Shown one piece after another: positions 1 through 10,400 of a stretch of 64,000 bases of DNA. The DNA is from Labyrinthula sp. Ha. Taxonomy: Eukaryota; Sar; Bigyra; Labyrinthulida; Labyrinthulaceae. Numbering within the stretch: the first letter of the stretch is position 1; every line of letters starts with the position of its first letter. A program made the position numbers and the translations under genes. The notes beneath the pieces were generated by a model. That model was not told the origin of the DNA, searched no databases, and saw only the letters and a program-made list of their open reading frames with translations. Where the stretch lies: contig JAALGZ010000012.1 of assembly GCA_015227615.1 (NCBI GenBank), forward strand, positions 1,178,001-1,242,000. Direction: 5' to 3'.

Positions 1-1254
1 CATTACATTTTTTCCAAGAAATCTTTATGCCATTCTTTCGTTGATACTTAAATATCTTATAGAATAACTGGATGTTCTTACACTAAGAACCAAATTAGAT
101 GTCATTACATAACATATGTAAGAGTGAAGTTTTTAGTGTGTGCTTGTCAAATGCAGATTGAGAAAACCGCGAAACTTAGTTTCCACTTTAGATATGTTCT
201 GAACTCCTATGTTAAACTAGAAGTATCTATATCTGTTAGATGAGAGAGTTATCATGTTCGACCTCTTCCTTCCAGTTCATCACCATCCTGTATTAATTTT
301 CTCGGGCTTACTAATTTTAAAACTCCTTTTCGGCAGGGGAAGCATAGAAGTACTAAAACCCAACTAATAAGCACTTTGAATCACAGTAATATAGTTAAAT
401 TCATTTAGTTTGAAGGACTCAATGCAATCATATCTACACAACCCTGTATTCCTAACTGAGCAGATTGGAAGCTAACAGACTACTATTCTAGAGCTTTCAG
501 ATGAACCATAAGAAACAAAAGAGGCTAAGCAAATATACTCTGCTCCTGCACTAGGTTATTTATTCAGCGTAAAGCAAGAAAATTTAAAACTTTAGATTTC
601 CCCAAGGTATTCCTTAAGCAAATCCAAGTATTTGCGTGATCCAAAGGCAGCATCGCAGAAGCATTTTCTCATTTTCACTGCTGGTACCCAATAGGATTTA
701 TATGTCATGGTACTTTCCTGATGAGCCTATTTCTAACACAAAATGTCGTTTCATTGGTTTTCTTTCTGCACTTGAGGCGCTGATAATTGTGTTGCTTTAA
801 TATCTTTGGGTGCCGACTTTGACATAAAGAAGCGATTGCTTTGAACAAAGGAGATTAATCACAAACGAGAAGAACAGGTTTAGGTATATAGAAAATGGCG
901 CACTCCATCAATAAGAACCATCAGGGAAAAGCGTTTAACTTCTGTTTTTTTTGTTTCCTAATTTCGCTAGTGAATAAACATTTTCCCTTGTTCTAAGAAT
1001 ACTTTCTCGTGGAGTCTGAGCCACATATATAAGAAATCAACAAGCAGGCCATAGGTTTTTTATGGTAATGGGACTTGCTGCTATCAAAGGAAAAGCCACT
1101 TGATGAAAGTAGTTTAAGCTCTGTCAACTAAAGCAAAATCTAAATTAGACTGGCCACGCCTTAGTACTTAAGAGAATAAGATTTTAAGCACACCATGCAG
1201 CCTGGTAGGAAACAAAAAGTAAAGTTCGATTTCGTGATTTGTCGATAGTATGAC
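1..1254. other. Intergenic, no gene seen
   Basis: AT-rich sequence downstream of LSM6. No open frame of useful length, no tRNA-like box pair and no repeat array is visible. The part next to 1254 should hold the LSM6 3' UTR and polyadenylation site, but no clear signal stands out. Confidence 0.6.
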
Positions 1255-1491
1255 TCAAACTACACCAATGTAGAGTACGTTGTTTCCTCGTAGAAAGCAG
1301 TCAGTGTATTTGGATACAACCACGCCGTTGTCATACTCCTCCACCTGTTCCATAGCCAAATTCATGAATCCGTCCAAGCATGTTAACACACCTTTATACT
1401 GCGTTCCTGAGTTCAATTTAACCAAAACAGGTCTACCGACAGCCTTCTTCAAAAAATCATTTGGAGCTTTCTTCTTTTTTTCCTCAGCCAT
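1255..1491 (-). CDS. LSM6: U6 snRNA-associated Sm-like protein LSm6
   Basis: A 78-residue protein with no intron. LSm6 is a subunit of the heptameric LSm2-8 ring (U6 snRNA, nucleus) and the LSm1-7 ring (mRNA decay, cytoplasm). The Sm1 motif is seen at about residues 14-53, with the loop GTQYKGVLTCLDGFMNLAM, and Sm2 at about residues 66-77 with RGNNVLYIG. The N-terminus MAEEKKKKAPNDFL and the length are normal for LSm6. It is divergent to the HIS4-like gene, whose first in-frame ATG lies 7 bp away (or 55 bp if the second ATG is used), so the two must share a promoter. Identification is strong from the family-wide motif. Confidence 0.95.
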   Translation of the reverse strand: MAEEKKKKAPNDFLKKAVGRPVLVKLNSGTQYKGVLTCLDGFMNLAMEQVEEYDNGVVVSKYTDCFLRGNNVLYIGVV

Positions 1492-1546
1492 CTCTTAGAT
1501 GAACCAATTAAATCACCTGCTACATTTGTTTGACCAATCAAATCAA
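1492..1546. promoter_or_regulatory. Probable shared LSM6/HIS4-like promoter with two CCAAT boxes
   Basis: Two CCAAT pentamers, at 1504-1508 and 1534-1538, lie in the 55 bp between the LSM6 start codon and the second ATG (1547) of the HIS4-like gene. If 1547 is the true start, both boxes are untranslated and sit between divergent genes. Function is inferred from the motif and position only. Confidence 0.4.
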
Positions 1547-2875
1547 ATGTTGATTCCAAAAGTAACCGTTGACGTGAATGACAACAAAAAACACTTCGAA
1601 GAGCTTCAAAAATACGCTGTGTTAGGTCCAATAGCGCTCGAATTGTCAATACAAGATGGGTTTAATATGAAGGAGATAAGTTTGTATTTGAAGGATTACC
1701 TGTTTGCCTTTGATTGCATTATTTCACTGAATGGTGGACAACAGCCCCAAGAAAAAGTGGTTGAACTAGTTGCTGAGTTACTTAACGCCGGTGCTCTTTT
1801 TGTTTATATAAATGTACTTTCCACTTTGTTTTTTACTTTTTAGATTGCTGATGACAAGCTTTTGTATATGCTAGGTGAAGAGATACCTGAAACAGGGCAT
1901 CAGAGAATATTCCTTCCGACCAGTGCAACAGGCGAGTTCTCTCCTGGAGGACGTGTAGAGTCACTAAGTTCAGAAGATAGGATTAATCGCTTGGAAATTC
2001 CATTCGTTTCAAAAAATACATATAGAATCTACGACATCCAAGTAAGTGCTCCATTAGAAGAAGATGAGTTGAAAAATATGGTGCGTGTGGGCCACAGAGA
2101 AAGTGAACCGGAGAAACATGATACTCCTATCCACATATTTTATCCTATTTTGTTTCTCACATCAGAGCTGTATGCTAAAAGTTTCGTCAGTTGTTTAAAA
2201 CCAAGCACTGAAAATAGGACACTATGGCCTACGATAGTTGCGGATGAGCTGAATGAAGCTATAGGTTTGGTTTATTCTTCAGAAGAATCGATTGTACATG
2301 CAGTTTCAACAGGGTGGGCCACCTACTTTTCTAGGTCAAGAAACAAGCTTTGGGTTAAAGGAGAGAGTAGTGGAAACAAACAGAAGCTTTTAAAGATTTC
2401 TTTTGATTGTGATGCTGACGCTTTGAAGTTTAATGTGAAACCAGACGAGGTAAAGAATAAATTCTGTCACCAAGGTACTTATAGCTGCTTCAGCAATTTT
2501 GGAAATTTCGGCAATCTGGAGGACAACTTTGGAGTAAATGGACTTTTTCGACTCCTTAAAGAAAGACAAAGATCAGCACCAGAAGGATCATATACCGCTA
2601 GATTGTTTTCAGACAAGAAGCTCTTGCAGAACAAGATTCTCGAAGAGGGCCAAGAGCTTATAGAGGCTTTCGATGAGTCACCGCATCGAGTTGAAAGCGA
2701 GTTTGGAGACCTACTCTACTTTGGCTTAGTAGCTTGCTGCCTTGGGAAAGGTGAACTCACTGGTGTCATTCGTGAACTTGACCAACGCCATTTGAAAATA
2801 AAAAGAAGACCTGGCAACTCAAAGCAGCATAGAATAGAGGCAGCAAAACAAATATTAGAGGGTGGATCCAAGTAA
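1499..2875 (+). CDS. hisIE: Bifunctional phosphoribosyl-AMP cyclohydrolase / phosphoribosyl-ATP pyrophosphatase, HIS4-like
   Basis: Two exons, 1499-1801 and 1844-2875, give 444 residues. The 42-bp intron 1802-1843 (GTTTAT...TTTTAG) is placed because the joined protein reads AGALF-IADDKLL, matching the fungal His4 N-terminal region. Domains: an N-terminal His4-type region (residues 1-180); HisI with LVYSSEESI, YFSRSRNKLWVKGESSGN, the metal site DCDADALKF, and CHQGTYSCF; then HisE with APEGSYTARLF, KILEEGQELIEAF and GDLLYFGLV. It catalyses histidine steps 2 and 3. The histidinol dehydrogenase domain of fungal HIS4 is absent: the gene stops after HisE. A second ATG at 1547 (MLIPKV) aligns better with yeast His4 and may be the real start. 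The last 21 bp overlap the IGPS-PRAI gene on the other strand. Confidence 0.9.
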
Positions 2876-4489
2876 ACCATTTTTCAAACCATCAATTTTT
2901 ACATGATCCTTCTCTCCCGGTTTTCCATCTATTTCGACACCACTTGACACATCTACACCACCAATGCCTCTGAAATTGTGGACGTCACTGATATTTTCTG
3001 GATTAATTCCTCCCGCAATGATTATAGGTACTGCTCTAAATTTGTCAGAAACCGTTTCTTTGTACTGAGAAGCAAGACTCCAATCAAATGGAACACCTGA
3101 TCCACCATACACCGTACCTTCGGCAGTGTTAACCTTTGTGTCAAGTAATATTAAACTGGAGTGGGACAAATCCAGGGCTTCTACTGAGAATGAGGATCCA
3201 CTTACTTGAGAGGTTGTGGACACATGAACAACTTTGATAATGGGTCTTACAGATGCGAGAAGCGCTTCTTTGCCCAAATCAATTTCAGAATCGTGAAGTT
3301 GAATAAGGTCGATACCTCCGTCCAGACTGTCTACAACACTCCTTATTTCATCGGCTGAACTATTCTGGAAGACACCGACGATTAATGGTTTTTTTCTCTC
3401 AAGTGCATTAAACACATCACTCGATGAGAAAGGGATATTTTTTGTATGGAAGACAGGCTCATGTGACTCTCTATATTGGCGTACACGAGCTATGACTTCA
3501 GCAGCTTCCTCAGTAGAGATACGCCGCTTAGATTTCTTCGCGAAAATGATTCCAATAAAATCAGCATCATCTTGAATAATCTTTTCAACATCAACCAGTT
3601 TTTTGACACCGCATATTTTTAAAAGGAATTTACACTTTGGCTTGATTAGAGCTTCTGGACCAGACTTCATGCTGCTTATAATCCTACTTGGATCTTCAGC
3701 CTTCATCAAGCTCTCACCTATTAAAACCCCATCTACACGCCCAAACTCTATATATGGAATTATATCCTTGCGCGATTTTATTCCGCTAAGTGACATGTAC
3801 TTCACTCTTTCAGTATCCTGCTGAGATTTAATCAGACGAATAGTTTTGTTCATATTTACCTGAAACGTATGCAAGTCTCTGTTATTAATTCCAATAACCT
3901 GCGCGCCACAATCATGCGCTATGCCCATTTCTTTTTCTGTTGCAACTTCGACTAAGGGCTCAATGCCAATATTCCTGGCGAACTCAATTAGAGACTTCAG
4001 CTCTTCTACAGACAGAATGGCAACAATCAACAAAGCTGTATCAGCTCCAAAGGCTTTGGCTTCAAGCAGCTGCATAGGTGAGAAAATAAAATCCTTGCGA
4101 AGAATCAAAGTATCCTTCCCTAGTGAGAAAATTACCTCTCTTGCGTTTCTCATGTCCTGCAATGTTCCATCAAAGTGCCTTTCTTCAGTGAGTACAGACA
4201 CCATATTTGCACCACCCAAAGAATAAGTACGCACCTGCTTATCAAGAGTAGTTCCTTCTGTTACAATTTTACCTTTGCTTGGGGATTTTCGCTTGAACTC
4301 TGCTGCGACAAACATTGTTGGTTCCTTTCTAATTGCTTCAAATAAGGACTTGGGTTCACCAAAATCTTCTACGCGCTGTTGAATTAGATTTTTCAAAAAA
4401 GATTTATACTTATCCTCTCCTCCATATTCTTTCAACGTTGTCGCGAAGTCGGTTTTACGGATTTCAGTAATTGCCAATAGTTTGCTCAT
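2855..4489 (-). CDS. trpCF: Indole-3-glycerol-phosphate synthase / phosphoribosylanthranilate isomerase fusion
   Basis: 544 residues from the ATG at 4489 (MSKLLAITEIRK); an in-frame extension to 4561 has no better start. IGPS occupies roughly residues 1-275 with FKRKSPSKG, LILRKDFIFSP, EPLVEVATEKE, INNRDLHTF and LIGESLMKAEDP, covering the catalytic Lys and Glu residues of the family. PRAI follows from about 285 with LLKICGVKKL (catalytic Cys), FIGIIFAKKSKR, LILLDTKVN (catalytic Asp) and IIAGGINPENI. The enzyme performs two steps of tryptophan biosynthesis. The order IGPS-PRAI without a glutamine amidotransferase domain differs from the fungal three-part TRP protein and is as in enterobacterial TrpC. 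No transit peptide is obvious. The 3' end overlaps the HIS4-like gene tail to tail. Confidence 0.93.
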   Translation of the reverse strand: MSKLLAITEIRKTDFATTLKEYGGEDKYKSFLKNLIQQRVEDFGEPKSLFEAIRKEPTMFVAAEFKRKSPSKGKIVTEGTTLDKQVRTYSLGGANMVSVLTEERHFDGTLQDMRNAREVIFSLGKDTLILRKDFIFSPMQLLEAKAFGADTALLIVAILSVEELKSLIEFARNIGIEPLVEVATEKEMGIAHDCGAQVIGINNRDLHTFQVNMNKTIRLIKSQQDTERVKYMSLSGIKSRKDIIPYIEFGRVDGVLIGESLMKAEDPSRIISSMKSGPEALIKPKCKFLLKICGVKKLVDVEKIIQDDADFIGIIFAKKSKRRISTEEAAEVIARVRQYRESHEPVFHTKNIPFSSSDVFNALERKKPLIVGVFQNSSADEIRSVVDSLDGGIDLIQLHDSEIDLGKEALLASVRPIIKVVHVSTTSQVSGSSFSVEALDLSHSSLILLDTKVNTAEGTVYGGSGVPFDWSLASQYKETVSDKFRAVPIIIAGGINPENISDVHNFRGIGGVDVSSGVEIDGKPGEKDHVKIDGLKNGLLGSTL

Positions 4490-4614
4490 ATTCTGTCTTG
4501 GTTCTTGAGCTTTTATTTTCAAATAGTGAACAATATGCCCAGTAATGCAGCATTGTGTCAAGAGGCAAAACTAACACAACAACTATATTCAAACAAGTTT
4601 GTTGTTTCTACAGA

Positions 4615-5639
4615 ATGGTTGGCAAAAGTGAAAGATCACCGACATTCAAACGAAAAAACTCGTATGAATCATCCAGTTTTCGTAAATTTAGCAACAACAA
4701 ATCTTTTTCAGATTTGGTTGAACTTGCAGTTAAAAACTTCACTGGACTCAACTTATTCCTTAAGAACGAAGCATATCTCTCCTGGTTTAGCGAAAGGGAA
4801 CATCAATGGCTATTCCATATATGGACGTGTAATAATTTTGAATCCTTATCGGATCTTATATCTTTATGGGAGCTTCAAACTGCCAAAGAAACTTGTGAAT
4901 TACTTCAAGAGTTAATGCAGGAGGTTATTTCACTACTGAAACCTTTACCTGGGCAGTATGAGAAAGTTCAAAAACACAAGGCAAAAGAATCTTCGGATAA
5001 ATATGTGAATTTTTTCTTTTCAAATCTGAAAATGATTATTTTTTCTGTATTTCTGGGGTTTTATTCTTCAAAATATAATTTTACAGCACTTCTTGAAAAA
5101 GCTAAAGTTGATAAAATATACGAGGAAATAAAAGACCTTCGGCAAATGCAAATGAGCTATAGCGGCGCCTCAAGCCACAATGAAATATCTGATTTTTTTT
5201 TCTCGAAGGAGTTTCCAAGCGTTGAACTTACCTATACAAATCTTTGTGTTATTGAAAGCTTCCTTTACGGTCTAGAATTCTTTTATGCGCCAAAGAGAAT
5301 AGAGAACAAAGAAGTTTTTGCAACGCCTTTTATTGAATTAAAAAAACAAATATCTGAAATTGTAGATAACTTTGAAGAAACTAATGAAATATCTTTTTAT
5401 GAAAAAGTGTCGTCAAATTCAGATTCTTTCCTCTCCGAAGTAAATTACTTTTCAATGTTAACATTTCTTAGGTTGATCTGAAAACGCAGAACTACCCTGA
5501 GGACTTTGAGAGTAAGAAAATTCGGTTATGTTTTCCTCTTAATTTTAGAAAGTTTGGGGTTGTTCAAGGTGAGGAGTACGAAGATGAGCCTGGGTCAGAA
5601 AATGAGGAACCCATGGAAATAATGCGAAGCATAGCTTAG
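4615..5639 (+). CDS. Protein of unknown function
   Basis: Two exons, 4615-5439 and 5472-5639, predicted 330 residues from the ATG MVGKSERSPTFK. The 32-bp intron 5440-5471 starts GTAAAT and ends TTTCTTAG; both exons stay open and in phase. I do not recognise the family. The N-terminus is basic and serine-rich (residues 1-40). The middle is rich in aromatic and leucine residues, and the C-terminal 25 residues are acidic (GEEYEDEPGSENEEP). A hydrophobic run near residues 140-155 (MIIFSVFLGFY) might be a membrane segment or a buried helix. An extra short 5' exon is possible, because TTTCTACAG, resembling an acceptor, lies just before the ATG. It is divergent to the Trp fusion gene (about 125 bp) and convergent with P4H-1 with only 12 bp between the stops. 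Confidence 0.65.
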
Positions 5640-5651
5640 AATATATACAAC

Positions 5652-7431
5652 TCATTCTAGCAGCTTAAAAGAAACTGTTTCGCCGTTATCCTCCTTCCTG
5701 GCAATATACTCTGCAAATACTTTACCATATTTTCCCTCTCCATGCTTTCTTTTCACTGCAAAACGATGGCCCTTATAGGTTTGCATAGGGGTAAAATCAT
5801 CTACATCGAGGTCCATTTGAAGAACCATTTCTTCAGTCCCATCGTCCCAGAATAATCCCACAGACTCACCCAAATCATTAATCATACTCAACTTTATTGC
5901 CCCAGCGTTCTCAGTCGCAGTCTTTGGAGTACCATCTTTTGCTTCTGACTTCTTAGGTTTTGGTCGATTCCACAGCCAAACATTGGCAGACCACTTAACC
6001 ACGTCCCCAGTAACTGGACAACCTCCATGCAAACTCATCGCTTCCAAATTTCCAACAGGGCCTTGAGAGTAAAACAGAACTGCAGAACCTGCAATTGGCC
6101 TAACCTTCAACGCAGAGCTGCTTTGGGAACACACGTGTTTTGCATCCTTATCACTAATATATCCAGCAACTTTTTCAGTTCCTTTGTGCACCAAGGTTTC
6201 ATTTAAGTCGTATCCGGCATGAGTTGTGCTTAAGGGAAATACAGTTGCTCCACCTCCGTCTTCAGGTAAAGTGGTTAAATACAAAAATACTGTTGCAAAT
6301 CTATTCGTGCCGTTATTAATTGTCGGATTATGCCCATCATATGCCTTTGCGTTAAACCAATCCACATGAGGTTTATACCACTCACCACCATTTACATCCT
6401 CAACATGCCTATATCGAAGAACTTGTACACTGTCTGCGGCATTAATATCATATGGCATGGAGAGAAGGTCGAAAGATCTTTTTTGAACCTTCTTAGCTGC
6501 CCAACTTGTTGAGTCCCAGGAAGTATAGCTGGTTCTTGTATTATCCTGCCAGCCAGCGAAACCAACTTCACTTCTTTGAACTTGTTCTCTATTGTCAAAA
6601 AAGAGCTATAGCTTTACCTGTTGAAATCTATAATTTTTTCTATCTCATCCTGATGGATAAAGTTTTCTACACGAAAAACTCTAGGATCTTTTGAAAGTTG
6701 AACCAGCTTTACATCTTTCTTATCAGAAATTGTTTCTGGGTAGATGACTGAACCAACTTCTCCAAGTGGATACAGAAACATGACTCCTTGTGGCACAATG
6801 TATGTTCTTGAGGAATTTACTAAGTTTATTGAAAAGGTAAAGTGATACCTATTCCATTGAAAGAATAGATCCTTCTTCCTCCATGAGAAAATAACTTTGC
6901 TCCTTCTAGCGGGTTGCATTGAACTTCAGATATCTCCTTTTTGTCTTTAGTAAGCTGCAGGCAGAAATTTTCAATGACGTCATTAAGACTGTTATACTCT
7001 GAAGAGACTACGTGATAATCTTCAGAAGCTCCATCTCCATTAAAATGAACACTGAAATGCACCGGAGTATCAGGTAATATGGTAGGAGAGAGTTTTTGAT
7101 CCGGTGATACTCCAGGTTCAGGTGAGTTCACTTCTTCATAGTATCCAACCCTTTGTTCATACAGGGACTTGGGGCTAGATCCTCCTTTCTTCAGAAATTT
7201 TGACATCAATCTGTTAAACGATACTGGATCTTTATATATAGTATAAGCGAGCGTCAAAAGCAGTGGAATGAGTACCCACAAGAGGAAATTTATAACTTTG
7301 CTTTCGAAATCGGAGTCTGGTGACTTTCTGCTGATTTCTGTTTTTGGTGAGGTACTTGATTTTTCTTCATTCACAGGGGAAGATTCAGTTACTTGAGAAA
7401 TATCTTCCTTTTCAATTTCCGTGTCGCTCAT
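5652..7431 (-). CDS. Membrane-anchored prolyl 4-hydroxylase, copy 1 (P4H-1)
   Basis: Three exons, 7431-6849, 6819-6618 and 6588-5652, encode 573 residues; both introns (6820-6848 and 6589-6617) are 29 bp. Residues 46-66 form one membrane helix after an acidic, Ser-rich tail, suggesting a type II protein of the ER or Golgi. The 2-oxoglutarate/Fe(II) dioxygenase domain follows SKDPRVFRVENF (about residue 238). Iron ligands are H336 and D338 (YKPHVDWF) and H449 (SLHGGCP), with K460 in VVKWSANVW for 2-oxoglutarate. Residues about 490-573 form an extra module with FWDDGTEE and TYKGHRFAV that resembles the VHL beta domain (inference). The likely reaction is hydroxylation of proline in secreted proteins. 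Copy 2 lies exactly 9,488 bp downstream with the same exon lengths. Confidence 0.88.
6560..7145. repeat. Near-identical tract shared with P4H-2 (partner 16048-16633)
   Basis: This stretch covers the end of P4H-1 exon 1, both introns, exon 2 and the start of exon 3. By eye it differs from 16048-16633 at only about six bases with no indels, while the sequences just outside diverge strongly. The edges are gradual to within about 20 bp. Confidence 0.85.
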
Positions 7432-10400
7432 AATTTTACTCAGCTTTTAGCTGTAGAACTCTACGTAGAACCTTGTGTTCTTCGATTAAGATTAAAAATT
7501 GACCACTAGTAATGCACCATTAAGACAATTGTTTCAATATAAAACGGAATATGGCAGTTCCTTAGCAGATAGAGTCCCACTGACGTGTAATTGCCCTAAC
7601 AAGCTAGGTTTTTCCTATGTCCTATATCAGTATCCTATAAATATTGTCTAAGGCATAAACTCAATGAGAGTTAAGTAAAAATAAATTAAGAGATAATCTT
7701 TGCAACAGAAGGCATAGTTTAAACAAAACAATCAGATGTGGTCTTGAGGGAATCAACATGAAATCCCGTGATATAAAGTCTTTTTCTTATAGATTCTAAA
7801 AAAATCTATTTATTTCTTCTATAATTATAATGGAAAATATTGTTAAATAAGGTAAGAGTCTTCAATTTTTGTTCCAGAAAACAATATTCATTGTACTTAA
7901 AATCAGACTATAAACTCAAACCATTGTCTAATCGAAGTTTTTTAATTATGAAAAAACAGAGTTCAAACCAAAGAAGTATTATATTTTTAATTTTAGACAT
8001 CTGTTTTTCTCCTTTTGTATGCAAATACTTACCTCATGTGGTTTTCAACTTCATACGAGGCACCTCAAATTCCATGATCTCATCTGAAAACATGATCATT
8101 AGCAAGGATATTACAGTGAGATAAAACTATGCTAAAAATATTTTTAAGATTTCCAGTGGTTTTATAATATATAATCCAAATATTGCTATAAAGTTATCAG
8201 CTTTAGTTAATTGAAACGGTTTCCCATGTATGGTAGAAGGTAATCCGGTACCTTATTCTTTACTTTTTGATATGTGCTTAGGTAGAGTTTTCGCTCTCAA
8301 GAATCGCTTCAATGTATTTTGTGAAGTAGAATAGAACAATGCTTTCAATTTCTTGATTTTCTCAAGTAAAAACAGAAAGTTTTCTTAAATTATTGCATGC
8401 TCATGTATGAAGAAACCATTGAACACCCCAATGAAAACCATTGAAAATATATGTTTTATGAGTATGTTACCTCTTCAGATTCCTTAGTTTAAGTTCTATC
8501 AATTAAAAAAAATATTGCTTACTTTTTGAAATTTGAATTCTTTCCTTAATGATATGCTTTGGTTACCGGTGGAGTACCTTATAAATGAACCATTTCTTGG
8601 ATCTTGGGTTATCAACTTTAGTAGTCTATCACTCACTAATAAGATAGATTTAGCTCACTTACATTTAGCCTCTCTACTAACAAACTTTCCAGTAAGTATA
8701 CATTTATTTTTCCGAGCACTGTAAAGAAATCTATATTCTTTTAGTTACCAGTTTTCCAATAAATTCATTAGTTTCTTGTCCCTTTGAGATCATACTCCGT
8801 TGTTTAACGAAATTATTAAATTTATTTATTGTAAAGTGTCACATTGTATGAGACAATATAAGTTTGTTTTCATATAATTGTTAATTCCAAGAAGCCTAGC
8901 TCAAAAGTCAAAATTGACCACAGAAAAAACATTTTCCGGAGGTTTCTAGTGCTTAGACCATTAAGCATCACGAAAAAACAGTATACCCTAGAAGGGTATA
9001 AAATTTTAACTAGTAACTACATGTAAGAGTTTTCTATGCAAAGTTGTCAGGTTCCTACTGCGAAGAAACTTGAAGTATCCTCTATGGCTTGAGGTATACT
9101 CAGAGTTTCTTATCTGAAAAGATATTCTTCGGGTGATATTAAATAGAAAGCACCCTTCATTCGATTTAGAGGTAACATAGTGGAATTAAAATTAATGTAT
9201 CTTTCTGACATTACAGTAAACATTATTTACACCATATACTCTCATAGGTATGGAAAATGTATAATATAAACTGTTACTAGCTAATATGAAATATTAAGTC
9301 AAACAAGAAAATAAATGGGAATATACCTAAGTAAGACAAGTGCTAAGGTTAAACTACATTATTGAAACAATATAACATGACTTGTCTGACATAAGAAAAA
9401 GAGTAAAAGGAGATTATTCAAAAACTTTACTGAAGTGGGTAAACTTAATATTACCAAACATAGAGATCTTTTCTCTAAGGGCGATGCCCTTGACCTGAGC
9501 AGAGTGGTTCAAGAATCCGTGGAACCCAGGGACACAAAAACAGTATCCTAACCTGAATTTCTAGAGACAACGCTTAAACATAGGAAGCAGCAAACACCAC
9601 ACCATGCGCCTAGTTGTACATACAGATCGATTTTGATTAGCTGATAATTTAGCGATAAGAAATTTACCTTTTTTTTCTTGTTGATTGATTCTGAGAATTC
9701 CCAAACAATTTAGACTAAGTATTAATTATCAATTAATTACCAATATAAGACTACACCACATGGCCTTGGAACATACGGTTAAGAAAATGTCTTTTCACTT
9801 TGCATCGTATGAAAACCAGCAAAAAATTAACAAGATTCCTCAACTACATCCTATTATCGGACTGTTTTCATATCATGTAACTAGTTTTTAGAGGTATTAA
9901 TGCGGTGCAAAAAACTAAGTATGAAGTTTTAGGCAATTCAAAACAGGATATCATTGCCCAGTCTTGAATTGATAATCAATTGAAAATCAGAATAAAATCT
10001 GAACCATTTGATACGAATCAAAAGCCGAATGTACTCATTGATAATCAGTACCAAAACAATTATTAAATAATTGCTGATTATTTTTATCAAACCTGATGCC
10101 TACTTGTATATGATAAGCTGGTGCCTGACTCCCTATAATAAATCTTAGAACTAGATCTTATATACATCAGAGAAAATACAGGACATATCGTTAAACTCTT
10201 ATGATTCCTGCATTATGAAATGATTTCTGTTAGATGTAGAAGCTCTGCTTCATTATTCTCCTTTGCAAGAGTTTACTAAGAACAGGTTAAATTATAGATG
10301 GGGCTGTTAGTGTGCAGAATAAACAGAATATGTTAGACTACTACATTGATCCGTTAGAATGAATTATGGTAAGAAAGTACAGCAGGGTTTAACAACTGTC

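Noticed and set aside
1280-1498. Open frame on the plus strand over LSM6
   Set aside because: Antisense shadow of LSM6; low-complexity end translated from its Lys-rich N-terminus.
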